Shown here one piece after another: positions 43,049 to 54,663 of a stretch of DNA of 64,000 bases. The stretch is taken from NCBI RefSeq assembly GCF_025602895.1, contig NW_026516225.1:595636-659635 (forward strand). The letters are read 5' to 3'. The notes beneath the pieces are model-generated. The model was given only the letters and a program-made list of their open reading frames with translations, ran no database searches and was not told the origin of the DNA. Each line of letters starts with the position of its first letter. The first letter of the stretch is position 1. The stretch is from Polychytrium aggregatum. Taxonomy: Eukaryota > Chytridiomycota > Chytridiomycetes > Polychytriales. The position numbers were made by a program, and so were the translations under genes.

Positions 43049-43349
43049 TGTGACACGATTGAGGATAATCGAGGTATAGCCGTGAGCGAGAGCTTTCTTA
43101 CGATACCGATTTCATCCAGAACGGATGAGAACTGACTGCTGTAGCACCGTGGGAAAGATTGTAGTGTATCGAGGGAGTAGTCCTGGGTTACTGTGTGTGT
43201 GTGTGTAGCTGGGGAACGGATAAGGAAATGGTGCGCGCTCCTGTATGACTCTGGGCGCGTCAACGCGTCAGGCTGCTGGACATATAAGGCCGCCCCCTCG
43301 CCCTGCTCTGCTGGAGATCATCTGGAAAAATATAGTGGCCTTGGCTACA
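43049..43349 (+). repeat. D 3' LTR
   Basis: 301 bp, TGTGACAC to GGCTACA, followed by the TSD copy TCGAC. Confidence 0.95.
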
Positions 43350-45004
43350 TCGACCTTGGCAGGGTCCATTTTAATGCCATCGGCAGAGATGATCATGCCG
43401 AGAAAATCAACTTCAGAAAGGTCAAAAGAACACTTGGCCGGATTGACCTTAAGAGAGTGTTCACGAAGGCGAGAAAGAACAAGCTTAACATGCTCCTCAT
43501 GCTCCTGGGGATCTTTTGAGAAGATCAGGATGTCGTCAAGATAAATGACAACACAGACACCAAGGAGGTCCGAGAAGATGTCGTTCATAAAAAACTGGAA
43601 AGCAGCGGGGGCATTTGAAAGACCAAAGGGGATAACATTGTACTCAAATGAGCCAGATTTGCAAACAAAAGCAGTCTTCCACTCATCGCCCTTCTTGACA
43701 CGAACCAAGTGGTAAGCATCAGGAAGGTCAAGGTGTGAGAAGACGCGGGCAGAAGAAAGTTTATCCAGAAGATCCTGGAAGAGGGGAAGAGGGTAACGAT
43801 TCTTCTTCGTGATGGCATTGAGGCCCCGGTAGTCGACGCAAAGGCGAAGACCACCATTGGGCTTCTTCACGAAGAAGCAGGGAGCACCAACGGGAGAAGA
43901 GGATTTGGAGATCCAACCACGTGCGAGGGCGTTGGTCAGATACTCCGAAAGAGCAGATTCCTCGGCCGGGGACAAAGGATAGACTTTCCCCGGCTTTGGC
44001 AAACGAGGTTCCTTTCTATCCTCGGTCCGTACAAACTCAATAGACAAGTCATACGGACGGTGAGGAGGCAAGGAAGAAGGAGGGTCAGACTTGAGGCTGA
44101 AAACGTCGCCAAACTCATTGTATTTGAGTGGGACACCTCGAGAGTCGACAGGGGTGCCAGACTCGGCATACACCTTCGTCGTGAGCACGGACCTTATCGA
44201 CACCGTAGGATACGTCTCCGGCGAAGGAGGACGGATATCCATTTGGGCAGCGAAAATGTCGAGCTTGTCTTCCCGTGCAAGACGGAGAAGACTCGCCGCA
44301 TTAACGAGCTCAATGTCGGGTGAAGATAAAGCCGTTGGCTCTTCAGAAAGCGAAGCAGAGTCAAGGCGGGAAGAAAGGGAAGGCGAAGTGCCAAAGGAGG
44401 GAACCGGTGTAAGGGAAGGACCGGAGGGAGGAAGAGTCAAAGGCGAAGTGCCCGAAGGGGGAGGCGAAGTGCCGGAAGTGGACGAAGTGTCCAAGGAAGA
44501 AGCAGAGACATCCGCGAGGATGTGTCCATCAGCAAGGCAAGAGGGATCGGAGAACGAAAGGGAGAGGGACTTCCAATTGACAACTGGATTGTGCAAGCGC
44601 ATCCAGGGAAGACCAAGAGTGATGGGAGTGGTGGAGAGTCGAGTCACAAGAAACGAAATCGACTCGGTGTGGGAACCAATGGTCAACGTCAAAGGCACGG
44701 TTTGGAAACGAATGAAACCGGCCGAAGAGCCATCAGCAAGAGAAACGGAGTAAGGAGTAGAAAGAGGGATAAGAGAGAGTTTATGAAGATCCGCAAAGGC
44801 AGGATCAATGAGGGCAAGAGCGGTGCATCCATCATCAATAAAGACAGAAAGGGAGATGGAGACCGGGCCAGAAAGACTCATGACGATAAGAGTGGCCGGA
44901 AGAAGAAGCTTATCGTCCGATAGTGACGAGTCAAGGGGGGAAGATGTTCGTATCGCCGAACAGACCACCTCGCTTACTTGCGAGGTGCTGCTCGGCTGTG
45001 GGCA
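43350..45004 (-). pseudogene. A-2 Pol, protease to RT, split by D
   Basis: Opens at the A-2 slippery site. Retropepsin has the D-D-G form (FIDDGCTALALID), followed by RT with LCVDYRGLN, FSHLDLPDAYH, VIPFGLSNAP and YLDDILIFS. The frame is open to the D insertion and resumes at 36,896. Confidence 0.9.
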
Positions 45005-45010
45005 TTTCCC
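44955..45010 (-). promoter_or_regulatory. A-2 predicted -1 frameshift signal
   Basis: Heptamer 45010-45004 (GGGAAAT), 7-nt spacer GCCCACA, bipartite hairpin 44996-44955 with the gag stop in the loop. The spacer differs from A-3 (GCTCACA) by one base while both stems are unchanged. Confidence 0.82.
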
Positions 45011-45927
45011 GAGTTCCGTTTGACCAGAACCGGGCACTGCTGAACATCACGACTGCCGGGACAAGACTTTTCCCCGCAGTACAAACAGAGACCCTGCTCA
45101 CGACGTCGCTTTTTCTCGACGTCGGAGAGCTTAGCAGGGCGGACCGAGACAGAGTCAAGGTCCATGGGAGTGGGTGCAGAAGAGGAGGAAGAAGAAACAT
45201 GCGCGGGAGAATGGTGGTGATGGGGAGCAGAGCGAGAAGAAGGAGGAGGAGGTTGGGAACGGGAGGAGACCTTGAGACGATGAAGGGCATCGTCGTACTC
45301 GGCCGCTGCCTTGATCAACTCGGGCAAGGAAGCGGGAGCGGGGCGGAGACCGATCAAATGGAACTTGACTTCAGACTTCAAACCCTCCTTGAAGAAGTGC
45401 ATCTTGGTGGGTTCATCGGTCTGGACGCGGGCGGCGAGCTGGACGAAGCGGGTGGCGAAGGCTTGGCAGGACTTGAGCTGGACCAAGCGCTTGAGGTCGT
45501 TCAAGGCCTTATCTTGCGAGGAGGCCGTGTCCTCACCGAAGGTCGACTTGAGGGCAACTTCAAAATCCGCGAAGGAAGCCGGGAAGCGGTTGGCCATGTA
45601 GAAGGCGGCCTCGTACCACTTGAAGGCTTCACCGCGGAGGAAGGAGGTGGCGTACAGGACCTTCTGGCGCTCGGGCGCGAAGAAGGCGGGATCGGCGAGG
45701 AAGACCAGGTGGCACTGGGCGAGGAAGGCCGTCGTTTCGTCACGGGAACCTAGGAACTCCTTGGGCTTGTTCACCTGGTAGACCTGGCGGGGAGCGGCGA
45801 CGGGAGCTTGCAGATCTTGGATCTGACGATGGAGAGCAGCGTTCTGGGTCATGAGGGCGTTCATACGCTCCTCCATGCGCGCCAGGTACGCATTGAGATC
45901 TGCCGGGGGTGCAGCAGGCTCAGCCAT
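44974..45927 (-). CDS. A-2 Gag with Cys-only knuckle
   Basis: 317 aa, intact, differing from A-1 Gag by only a few residues. The leader between LTR and ATG (45998-45928) starts with the self-priming site. Confidence 0.9.
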   Translation of the reverse strand: MAEPAAPPADLNAYLARMEERMNALMTQNAALHRQIQDLQAPVAAPRQVYQVNKPKEFLGSRDETTAFLAQCHLVFLADPAFFAPERQKVLYATSFLRGEAFKWYEAAFYMANRFPASFADFEVALKSTFGEDTASSQDKALNDLKRLVQLKSCQAFATRFVQLAARVQTDEPTKMHFFKEGLKSEVKFHLIGLRPAPASLPELIKAAAEYDDALHRLKVSSRSQPPPPSSRSAPHHHHSPAHVSSSSSSAPTPMDLDSVSVRPAKLSDVEKKRRREQGLCLYCGEKSCPGSRDVQQCPVLVKRNSGNAHSRAAPRK

Positions 45928-45998
45928 CGGATCGAGGAGGGAAAGAGAGGCGAAAGAAGAAGAAAGGCCGGGAAGCCAAGAAGGAGCGTTCAAAATGA

Positions 45999-46788
45999 TG
46001 TTAGAGTCCAAAGGGGACTCAACGGCAAAAGAAGAAGTGAGCTCGAAGTGAGCTCAGGGAAGGCAAGGGTAAAGTCCGAAGTGGACTCGGAGAGGGAGCG
46101 AGGGAAGCAAAGATCCGTTCAAGATAAGACTAGTCTCGAAATGAGACGTGAGGAACACTCAGAGAATAAAGTAGAAGGCACTTTATTTAGTCCTATTTTG
46201 AACGCTGAGGTTCGACTACACATCGCGGGGGTCAGGCAATTTATAGACAAGTCCGGACTTGGCAGCGAAGGGCGGCCAAGGGAGGGAAAAGTGGGCGATC
46301 GAGCAGGGCGAAGGGGGCGATGCACGAACGAGGGCCGAGAAGGACCACCGAGACGAGCAGAGAACCAAAGCGAGAGAGGCGCAAGCAAAAGCGAAGCACC
46401 TGGCAGGAGAAACGTGCAAAGGCGAAGCAATGTGACTCAGCGTCAAGCAAGCGGATTGGTCAAAGAACAGATTGGGGCAAATGCATGCGAGATGAACAAG
46501 AGATCGGGGCGGTCAGGCAGGTCATGAGTCACCGGTGGGGGGACACATGACCGGCAGCCGAATTGCAACCAATCGCAGCAAAGCGCGTGCACAAACAAAC
46601 CGGCGCGTGCGAAGAAGACAAAGGAAGCGGAGCAGCGCGGGGAAACGGAAGTGCGGAATGGGCGGAAATGACAGGCAAAAGGCGGAAAATTGGAGGGGAA
46701 CTGCAAAGCTACACACAAACAAGCAAAGCGCAAAGGAACAGCCAAGTGTGCAGTCAAAGTGGAGAACAAGCAGGAGCTATCCCTAACA
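45999..46788 (-). repeat. A-2 5' LTR
   Basis: 790 bp, same length and, as far as compared, same bases as 33926-34715. AGCCG follows it. In element sense the TATA region reads TATAAATTGCC. Confidence 0.92.
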
Positions 46789-48110
46789 AGCCGTGCCCAC
46801 CGCCTTCCGAAAGTGAAGACATTGGTAAGGTGCCTTTGGTAAGTACTGGGGAAGCAGTGATGTGCGGACAGCTTCGCCTTGCCTCTGGACCGGCGGACAC
46901 TCTCAGCTCTGGCATAGTACCCGTGGCACCTCTGGTGTCACTGGGAACTGCACCTCATCCACAGGTGCAAATACCTGAGCTGTCCTGCCAACCCTCGGCA
47001 AAGTTAACTGTCAGTGCTAGCCGCAACCCTGGTGCCGAAGCTGGTACCGAACCAAAGTCTTGTGTTTCGTCTGTTCGTCGTTGCTCGTTGGTTGTTCCCG
47101 TCGCTGTTCGTCTTCCTTCTGGTGATTCTCTGTCGTGCGAAGGACTTGTCGATTCTGGTGCCTCTGGCAACTTTATCGACGAGGACTTTGTTGCTCGACA
47201 CTCTGTCCCCACCTGCTCCAAGGCTTCGCCCTTGGCAGTGGAAGGCGTGGATGGTAAGCCGCTGTCGTCTGGCCCCATCCTCCGCGAGACTGCTCCACTC
47301 GAGGTGATTCTCGGGGACGTCTCGCAACGCCTTCGGTTCGATGTGATCAGGTCTCCACATCAACCACTTATCCTTGGCTTTCCTTGGTTGCGCACCGCCG
47401 AGCCCAAGATTGTCTGGTCTCGCGGTCTTCTTTGTCTCCCTCCTTCTGTTGATTCCGACCCCTCTCCATGCACTACTTCTCTTTCGTCTTGCTCCACTTC
47501 CTCCAATGTCACTCCCCTTCTTGATGATTCCACTCCTTTGATTGATCTAAGCTCCTCTCCGCGTCTGCAGCATTGATTACCGCTCGATGCGCGAGTCTTT
47601 GGATGCATGCAGGCATGGAACGCAACCCCTGACCGTCTTTCAGGTCCATGTCCTGCCCACTGACGAGCCGAGCACTGCGACTGTCGAAGTGCCTGCGGAG
47701 TACAAGGACTTCCTGTCTGTTTTCTCTAAACAGGAAGCTGACTCCTTGCCTCCGCATCGCCCTTACGACTGCCCCATTGACTTGGAGCCGGGCAAGTCGC
47801 CAAAGTTCGGGCCTCTGTACTCACTGTCCGAGCCCGAACTTCACGCTCTGCGTGACTATCTCGACGAGAATCTTGCCAAGGGATTCGTTCGTCCTTCGTC
47901 GTCCCCAGCAGGCTCACCAATCCTCTTCGTCAAGAAGAAGGACGGCTCACTTCGTCTTTGCGTTGACTACCGCGCACTGAACGGTATCACGGTAAAGAAC
48001 CGTTACCCTTTACCGCTGATCGGCGAGCTGCTGGACCGACTTCGAGGCGCGAAGGTGTTCACTAAGCTGGACCTTCGTGGAGCCTACAATCTGCTGCGCA
48101 TCCGCTCCGG
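46789..48110 (+). pseudogene. C Pol, protease and start of RT, with frame breaks, cut by E
   Basis: Continues the C pol frame after A-2. Retropepsin reads GLVDSGASGNFID with a later ILGFPWLR. The frame ends at TGA 47574-47576 and RT resumes in another frame from about 47,587 ([42 protein letters not shown]). A third frame between them still reads like protein ([10 protein letters not shown]), so two small indels lie close together near 47,550-47,590. RT stops at E (48,111) before the YxDD motif. Confidence 0.85.
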
Positions 48111-48415
48111 TGTTATGAACGCGGTCGCCGATCATACGACGCGTCATTCATGACCCGCGCTGCATGGCCACTCGGGCGTGATTCATGACCGTGGGAAACA
48201 TAGGTCGGAGCTCGAATATATTCTCCGCAGGGCGAGCAGGGGAGGGTGAGGCATAGACTTAAATAGAACACCCCGTCCCCTCCTGGATGAACGCTAGTGA
48301 ATTATCACCTCAATAAACGATCATCACTCTCCTTGCCAGCCCCTGTTCAGCCCTGCCCCTGCTTCCTTGTTCTTGCCCTCGGTTCCTCAGTCCTGCCCCT
48401 GCCCAGTTCCTGACA
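48111..48415 (+). repeat. E 5' LTR
   Basis: 305 bp, TGTTATGAAC to CCTGACA. A CTTAAATA box is at 48258-48265 and CAATAAACG near 48,311. Similar in layout to LTR-H and LTR-G. Confidence 0.8.
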
Positions 48416-48427
48416 TAATAATTCACT
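48416..48427 (+). other. E self-priming site
   Basis: TAATAATTCACT directly follows the LTR. Its last ten bases (ATAATTCACT) are the exact complement of AGTGAATTAT at 48296-48305, 38 nt after the TATA-like box. Confidence 0.72.
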
Positions 48428-48442
48428 CTCTCAAACCCTGCC

Positions 48443-49405
48443 ATGGCCGACCCCAACCAGGCTCTCCTTGAGCACCTTGCCCTGCTCACAACCCAATGCC
48501 AACAGCAGCAGGAAGCAATCACCTTGCTTCAACAGCAACTCCAGCAACAGCTCCAACAACAGGAGCAAATCCACTTGCAACAGCAACAGTTCCAGAACAA
48601 TTTGCCTGTCGTTCAGCCCATCGTACAACCTATCCTGCCCCAGCCCAAGGAACCCAAGGTACCTTGCCCTGAGAAATTCTCCGGTGTCGCCCGAGAGCTC
48701 GAGAATTTCATCGCCGGTGTCAAAAATGTCATCGCCTTGCAACCTTCGCGTTTCCAAGACGAAGCCGTCAAGGTCCTCTACGTGAGCACGCTGCTCACAG
48801 GCCAGGCTCTCGCGTGGTTTCGCACGCTCCCCCATCCTCCCGCGACCCTCGAAGTACTCTGGGAGTCCCTCTCGGCCACGTTCGGAGACCCCCACGCGGT
48901 GTGGACCTCCAGAGCGCGTCTCAAGACCCTCAAGCAAGGCAGAACGTCGTGCGTCAACTACACCACCCAGTTCAAGCAACTCGCGCTCGAGTCTGGGTAC
49001 AACGACGTGGCCCTTCTTCAACACTACCACGACGGCCTCAATGATGCCATCAAGGACGCCCTAGCTCAAACCTTGACCATTCCGGAGAACTTGGAGGACT
49101 TGTCACGGCTCTGTATTGGCCTCGACAAGCGCCAGTACTCCCGCAGGATGGAGAGGGAACAAGGTTCCCACGCTTTCGGCAGTTCCAGACCACCCAGCAG
49201 TACCCCGATCCCAGACTCCTCTAGCCACGAGGCTATGCAAGTGGACGCCATCCACATGTTCCCCAAGGCGCCCCTCAGCCGCGAGGAGAAGGACCGCCGC
49301 CTCACAGAGGGCCTCTGCCTGTACTGTGGGGGCCCAGGACACATTGCAAGGACGTGCCCCAACAAGAAACAGCAGCACCCAAACTTCAAGGTCCAGGCCA
49401 AGTAA
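48443..49405 (+). CDS. E Gag with Gln-rich coiled coil and CCHC knuckle
   Basis: 320 aa from the ATG at 48443. An N-terminal Gln-rich coiled coil (about residues 10-60) precedes the Gag domain (about 75-225, with ALAWFRTLPHPP). A knuckle CLYCGGPGHIARTC has canonical spacing. The frame is intact. Confidence 0.9.
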   Translation: MADPNQALLEHLALLTTQCQQQQEAITLLQQQLQQQLQQQEQIHLQQQQFQNNLPVVQPIVQPILPQPKEPKVPCPEKFSGVARELENFIAGVKNVIALQPSRFQDEAVKVLYVSTLLTGQALAWFRTLPHPPATLEVLWESLSATFGDPHAVWTSRARLKTLKQGRTSCVNYTTQFKQLALESGYNDVALLQHYHDGLNDAIKDALAQTLTIPENLEDLSRLCIGLDKRQYSRRMEREQGSHAFGSSRPPSSTPIPDSSSHEAMQVDAIHMFPKAPLSREEKDRRLTEGLCLYCGGPGHIARTCPNKKQQHPNFKVQAK

Positions 49406-49423
49406 GGGGCCTCAGCCTGGACC
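49378..49423 (+). promoter_or_regulatory. E predicted -1 frameshift signal
   Basis: Gag-frame heptamer C CCA AAC (49378-49384), 5-nt spacer TTCAA, then perfect 9-bp arms GGTCCAGGC (49390-49398) and GCCTGGACC (49415-49423). The gag stop TAA is in the loop. Confidence 0.85.
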
Positions 49424-50427
49424 GCAAATCTGGCCCAACCCGCCGGGACACTGTTGTTTCCCACGCCCGGGTTAATAGCAGAAACTTCATTATTCCTTTG
49501 TCCATTTCCCTTCCAGACCAAAGAACGCTCCATCTTTCAGCACTCATTGATTCTGGTTCATCATGCAACTTGATTGATTCTCGCCTTGCCCGCAGTCAAG
49601 GACTCGACATCGCTGATCGCGAATCACCCTTGACCATCTTCCTTGCCGACAACAAAACCCGTTTCCAAATCGAAGAGCAAACCTCACCACTACCCGTTAC
49701 CTTCGATACTCTTTCATTTTCAGAATACCTTTCCTTCAACTTATTCAACTGCAACTCGCGCGAATTCTCCATCATCTTGGGTCTTCCTTGGCTTCAGATG
49801 CACAACCCAGTCATCGACTGGGTAGGTGGCCGCGTCTCCTGCAGCCATCCTCGTCCTGTCTCGCCCGACGCGCGTGCTTTGTTGACACCAACAGCTTCGA
49901 CGCGTGTCGCCAACCAAGTTTCCCACGCTCCCCTCACGGATCCATGGGAGCGCGACAACGACGACGAAGGTGCCACTGACCCCGTGACCGACAAGCAAGT
50001 GATTCCCGAAGCCTACCGTGACCTCGCCGAGGTTTTCTCGAAGGAAAAGGCCGAGTTACTTCCGAACCAAAGACCATACGACTGCGACATTCAGCTCAAG
50101 GACGAGAGCGTCGTGCCACCGTTCAAGCCTCTTTACAATCTTTCCCCTGCCGAGTCGGAGGCACTCGACGCTTACATCAAAGAGATGCTCCACAAGGGGT
50201 TCATCCAACCTTCCAAGTCCCCTTGTGGAGCCCCAATCTTCTTTGTGAAGAAAAAGGACGGAGGACTCAGGCCCTGTGTCGATTACAGGGACCTTAATGA
50301 AATGACTGTCAAGAATCGCCACCCCCTCCCGCTCATCTCCGAGCTCATGGACCGACTCGGGGATGCCAGAATATTCACCAAGATCGACCTACGAGGGGCA
50401 TACAACCTCGTCAGAATGAACCCCAAG
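49384..50427 (+). pseudogene. E Pol, protease and start of RT, cut by B-3
   Basis: -1 frame relative to gag. Retropepsin (LIDSGSSCNLID) with ILGLPWLQ, then RT start ([33 protein letters not shown]) up to NPK, where B-3 begins. No internal stop. The catalytic YxDD, RNase H and integrase are not in the window. Confidence 0.88.
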
Positions 50428-50736
50428 TGTAACGTCCACTACTGGGACGTTGGGGCAAGACGGGGAGGGAGGGGGTACAAGACAAGACAGGACGGGGCAG
50501 AACAGGGCGGTGCTAGGCTACTCTAGCGGACGGGTGAGCTCGGGGAGCACTTACGTTTATTCACGATAAAACCGAACTCCAGACAAACGGGGGGAACGGG
50601 GGCAACCCGCAGGTATACCCTGCGGTGGCCTGCCTGCGGTGCGTGAAAACGCAAAGCGCAGCACAGGTCACGACCCACTGCGCCGCGCAGTACGCGCAGT
50701 ACGCGCAGCACAGCGTCGGAGATACCATCTCCTACA
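50428..50736 (-). repeat. B-3 3' LTR
   Basis: 309 bp, same as the B-1 and B-2 LTRs. Confidence 0.9.
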
Positions 50737-50745
50737 CTCCCACAC

Positions 50746-53700
50746 TTAAGAAGGCTTCCTGCGAGGAGCCCTGCGTGTGCTCTTTATTTGGGGCTCCTCG
50801 AGGTGTTTACCGTATTTACTCAGCTCCTCGGGTGCATGGGACAAGTCCTCCAGTGTTTGCCATGTGTTGCCCGAGTGTGGGTAACCAACCCACTTGACAT
50901 AAAACCGAAGTGACCCATCAGCCACTTTCTTGTGCCTCACGATCCTTTCGACTTCATATTCTTGAGTATAGTATTGTCCGAGGTCGTCTTCCAGTGGTGC
51001 GTCGTCCGGGACACCTTCGTCGGCGTCGGGGAACTGTGCTGGACTGCGGGTCGTGTGGCGACGCAGCTTGGACACATGGAAGACAGGATGGAGCTTGCTT
51101 CCAGGTGGCAAGTCCAACAGGTAGTTGAGGGGACTGGGTCGGGCCGCTATCTTGAACGGTCCTCGGTACTTGGGCAACAACTTCTTTGACTGGGCTTCGG
51201 GGACCTTGATGTTGTCGGCGTCCAGGTAGACAAGGTCTCCAACTTCAAAGGAGACATCCTGGTGTCGGCGGTCGTAGTACTTCGCCATCACTTGTTGCGC
51301 ATCCGTGAGCGCGTCGGCGATCATCTTGTGTCGGACTTGATGATCTTTGACAAAGGCACTTGGTTTGGGAGGCAATCCAGCCGTGGACTCGGTCAGTGTC
51401 AAGGAGGTGGGAACATCAGGCTGGAATCCGTAGAGCGCCTCAAAGGGGCTCAAGCCAGTTGTGCTCGACTTGGCGGTGTTGTATGCAAACTCTGCATGAC
51501 TCAGCTGTATGTCCCAGTCGTCTTGGCTGGTCGAGGCGTATGTCCTCAGGTATTGCTCGAGGGTGCGGATCGTCCGCTCGGACTGTCCATCCGTTTGTTG
51601 GTGGTGCGAGGTTGACATGTTCAGCTTGGTGCCGAGATGGTCGAACAGACTTGTCCAAAACAAGGAGGTGAATCGGGGGTCTCGATCACTGACGATGGAC
51701 TTTGGGAGGCCGTGGTGCTTGAACACATGCTTGAAGAACAGCAGTGCAAGGTCAGGCGCGGAGCATGTCGTCTGGCACGGCACAAAGTGTGCCATCTTGC
51801 TGAACCTGTCGACAAAGACAGCGATTGCATCGTGGTCCAACTTGGTCGTCGGTAGATGCGTGATGAGATCCATGGACATGCTGGTCCAGGGGCGGTCGGG
51901 AACAGGCAGGGGTTGCAGCAATCCTTGCTCTCGGGTCGTGCGTGACTTGACCATCTTGCAGGTATGGCAGGACTCGATGTACTTCTCGACGGTGCGCTTC
52001 ATTCCAGGCCAGTATGCGACTTTGGCCAGTCGGTCGTATGTCTTCTCGACTCCAAAGTGTCCAGCGAGGGGCGAGTCGTGGACCTCTTGGAGCAACTTGG
52101 TCTTCAACGACGGAATGTCCGGCACACAGACACGGCTGTCCTTCTTCAGGAGGAGCAGGCCATCACGCACTGTGTACTCGGATGATTCGTCGTCCTTGGG
52201 GAGCTTAGACACCTTTCGGAACAGTTCTCCGAACTGTTTGTCGTTGGCGATGTTGTCTCGGACAACATCCAGCATCGTGTTGTCGACACTGACAGTCGAC
52301 TCGTACAGTGACGCCAATTGGTAGTCGGGGCGTCGGGACAGTGCGTCAGGCACCACATTGAGTTTGCCTTTCTGGTATACAACCTCGTAGTTGTACTCGG
52401 CGAGGAACTCCATCCATCGCGCTTGGCGTCGGCTCAGGTTCTTCTTGGTGTCGAGGTAACGCAGTGACTGGTGGTCCGTCACAATCTTGAAGGGCTTGGC
52501 GGTACCGTGGAGGTACACTCGGAACTTCTGCAGCGCGTAGATGATCGCAAGCTGCTCCTTCTCGTGCACGGGATAGTTGATCTCGTGTTGGGACAGTTTG
52601 CGCGACTCGAAGGCAACGGGCCTTCCCTCCTGCATCAAAACAGCTCCCACCGCAAAGTCGGAGGCGTCGGTGTGCACGGAGACATCCGTGTTCGGGTCGA
52701 ACACAGCGAGGACAGGAGCGTTCGTCAAGGCGTGCTTGAGGGTCTCGAACGCTTGGCGTTGTGGGTGGTCCCACACGAAGGGGCACTCTTTGCGGAGTAG
52801 GTCTGTGAGTGGACCGGCAGTGCGCGCCAGATCGGGGATGAATCGGCGGTAGTAGTTGACGAGACCGAGAAACGACTGCACGTCAGAGACGCATGCGAGC
52901 GGCGGCCACTCGACCACAGACTTGACCTTGGCGGGGTCGACTTCGATTCCTCTTCCTGAGACAACGTGTCCCAGGAACGGGACTTGATTCTTGAAGAACT
53001 CACACTTGGACAGTTTGGCATACAACTTGTGCTCGCGTAGCTTGGCCAGCACGCGGGCGACATGACCTTCATGGGTCGCTTCATCCTTGCTGTACACAAG
53101 GATATCATCCAGGTACACGATGACAGAGTTGTCGAGCTCTTGGCGGAACACATCGTTCATCAGCTGCATGAACGTGGCAGGTGCGTTCGTCAATCCGAAC
53201 GGCAGCACTAGGAACTCGTACAGTCCGTAGCGAGTCCTGAAGGCGGTCTTGTGGACATCATCCTCGTGGATGCGGATCTGATGGTAGCCTGAGCGGAGGT
53301 CTATCTTGCTAAAGACCTTTGCTCCACTCAGACGATCCATCAACTCGTCGATCCTGGGCAACGGGTAGGTGTTCTTGATGGTCTGTTTGTTTAGTGCGCG
53401 ATAGTCGACGCACATCCTGAGATCACCTTCTTTCTTCTTGACAAAGAGCACTGGTGCACCATACGGTGACTGGCTCGGGCGGATGAACCCATGGGCGAGG
53501 AGGTCATCCAACTGGCGCTTGAGTTCGTCCATCTCCGTCAGCGACAGTTGGTACGTCGGTCTTGACGGAGGCGACGAGCCTGGTTCGATGTCGATGCGAT
53601 GATCGACGGTGCGTTGGGGTGGCAGGCATTGTGGCAACTGGTCGGGGAATACGTCCTTGTACTCGTCGAGCAGCTTGGTCACCACAGGCGGGGGACCGGG

Positions 53701-54657
53701 ACCGGCTTGGTCGGTGTCGTCGACCTCACGCACGACACAGAGGAACGACGTGTCCTTCTTGATCAGCCTCTTGAATTGCATGGCTGAGAGGAGAGGTGGC
53801 ATGTTGGGTGAGGCCATGCCCTGCAGGACAATGTCAGGGCCAACACGGACAGTGCGGCCTTTCCAGTCGACGACTGGAGTCGGCTCGGCACGAGCAAGCC
53901 AGCTCATGCCGAGGATGGCATCGAACTTGGTGTCGATCACTTGGAACAACAGGACAGGATGGTACTTGGGATGGAGGGCCACTCGCAGGACCACTTGGTG
54001 TGTGCACTGCTGCACACGATCGTCTGCAAGCGCCACACTCATCGGCGACTTCTTCTTGGTTGCATGTATGTTGAGCTCCTGGAGCAAGCGTCTGCTGACA
54101 AAGTTGCAGCTTGCTCCAGAGTCCACCATCATTCGGACGGTGTGACCTTGGACGGTGGCAGGGAGGTACAGCAGGGACTCTTCATGGTCCTCCTGCACAG
54201 CCTCCTGCACCATGACTTGACTTGGGGGAACGGGCGACACTTGGTCTTGGTTGGCTTCATCACGGCCACTCGGACATTTTGGATAGGGTTCGGCCATTGC
54301 GGGGGCCTGCGGCGTCAGCACGCCATTGCACACGACGTCCACGGCTTGCGGACACATGTCGGAAGCATCCGACACACACGACTTGACAGGGGTGAGGGCA
54401 CAGGCGGTCCTGTCCCTCAAGGGTTCTTGATTTTCTTTTTTGTTTTGGTTTTCAATTTTGGTTTTCTCTTCACGTTCGTGGAGAGGCAGGCGGCTTGCGC
54501 CACCATGCACCTCTCGCACGACGCACAACACTTGGTTTGTTTCTCCTTCGGGGGAGGGGGCGAGGTGAACTTCCTCTGGAGACGCGTGGACTGCATTGAG
54601 CAATCCACGGCGTTGGTCTCCTACTAGGGCTCCAGAGCCACCTAGTAGGGTCGGCCG
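50746..54657 (-). CDS. B-3 Pol, intact
   Basis: The same 1303-aa enzyme as B-1 Pol with protease (DSG), RT (YLDDILVYS), RNase H, integrase and chromodomain all present. The element has lost most of its 5' LTR to A-3, so its transcription is doubtful even though the frame is perfect. Confidence 0.92.
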   Translation of the reverse strand, partial: RPTLLGGSGALVGDQRRGLLNAVHASPEEVHLAPSPEGETNQVLCVVREVHGGASRLPLHEREEKTKIENQNKKENQEPLRDRTACALTPVKSCVSDASDMCPQAVDVVCNGVLTPQAPAMAEPYPKCPSGRDEANQDQVSPVPPSQVMVQEAVQEDHEESLLYLPATVQGHTVRMMVDSGASCNFVSRRLLQELNIHATKKKSPMSVALADDRVQQCTHQVVLRVALHPKYHPVLLFQVIDTKFDAILGMSWLARAEPTPVVDWKGRTVRVGPDIVLQGMASPNMPPLLSAMQFKRLIKKDTSFLCVVREVDDTDQAGPGPPPVVTKLLDEYKDVFPDQLPQCLPPQRTVDHRIDIEPGSSPPSRPTYQLSLTEMDELKRQLDDLLAHGFIRPSQSPYGAPVLFVKKKEGDLRMCVDYRALNKQTIKNTYPLPRIDELMDRLSGAKVFSKIDLRSGYHQIRIHEDDVHKTAFRTRYGLYEFLVLPFGLTNAPATFMQLMNDVFRQELDNSVIVYLDDILVYSKDEATHEGHVARVLAKLREHKLYAKLSKCEFFKNQVPFLGHVVSGRGIEVDPAKVKSVVEWPPLACVSDVQSFLGLVNYYRRFIPDLARTAGPLTDLLRKECPFVWDHPQRQAFETLKHALTNAPVLAVFDPNTDVSVHTDASDFAVGAVLMQEGRPVAFESRKLSQHEINYPVHEKEQLAIIYALQKFRVYLHGTAKPFKIVTDHQSLRYLDTKKNLSRRQARWMEFLAEYNYEVVYQKGKLNVVPDALSRRPDYQLASLYESTVSVDNTMLDVVRDNIANDKQFGELFRKVSKLPKDDESSEYTVRDGLLLLKKDSRVCVPDIPSLKTKLLQEVHDSPLAGHFGVEKTYDRLAKVAYWPGMKRTVEKYIESCHTCKMVKSRTTREQGLLQPLPVPDRPWTSMSMDLITHLPTTKLDHDAIAVFVDRFSKMAHFVPCQTTCSAPDLALLFFKHVFKHHGLPKSIVSDRDPRFTSLFWTSLFDHLGTKLNMSTSHHQQTDGQSERTIRTLEQYLRTYASTSQDDWDIQLSHAEFAYNTAKSSTTGLSPFEALYGFQPDVPTSLTLTESTAGLPPKPSAFVKDHQVRHKMIADALTDAQQVMAKYYDRRHQDVSFEVGDLVYLDADNIKVPEAQSKKLLPKYRGPFKIAARPSPLNYLLDLPPGSKLHPVFHVSKLRRHTTRSPAQFPDADEGVPDDAPLEDDLGQYYTQEYEVERIVRHKKVADGSLRFYVKWVGYPHSGNTWQTLEDLSHAPEELSKYGKHLEEPQIKSTRRAPRRKPS

Positions 54658-54663
54658 TTTCCC
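54620..54663 (-). promoter_or_regulatory. B-3 predicted -1 frameshift signal
   Basis: Heptamer 54663-54657, 7-nt spacer, hairpin 54649-54620, as in B-1. Confidence 0.82.

Larger units (their letters stand above)
36897..43349 (+). mobile_element. D: complete chromovirus with one fused Gag-Pol frame, inserted in A-2 pol
   Basis: 6453 bp, 301-bp LTRs at 36897-37197 and 43049-43349 that read the same base for base, and the 5-bp target duplication TCGAC at 36892-36896 and 43350-43354. The uninterrupted site is visible in A-1 and A-3. It has a tRNA primer site, a tandem-repeat leader, a single 1635-aa frame and a G-rich polypurine tract. It is likely the youngest complete element besides B and could be autonomous. 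Confidence 0.95.
33926..46788 (-). mobile_element. A-2: intact family A element in C, carrying D
   Basis: 790-bp LTRs at 33926-34715 and 45999-46788 that look identical, and the target duplication AGCCG at 33921-33925 and 46789-46793. Apart from the D insertion, all frames are open: gag 45927-44974 and pol 45004-43355 plus 36896-34728 (3819 nt, the same as A-3). Without D it would be about 6.4 kb and apparently coding-complete. Confidence 0.92.
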
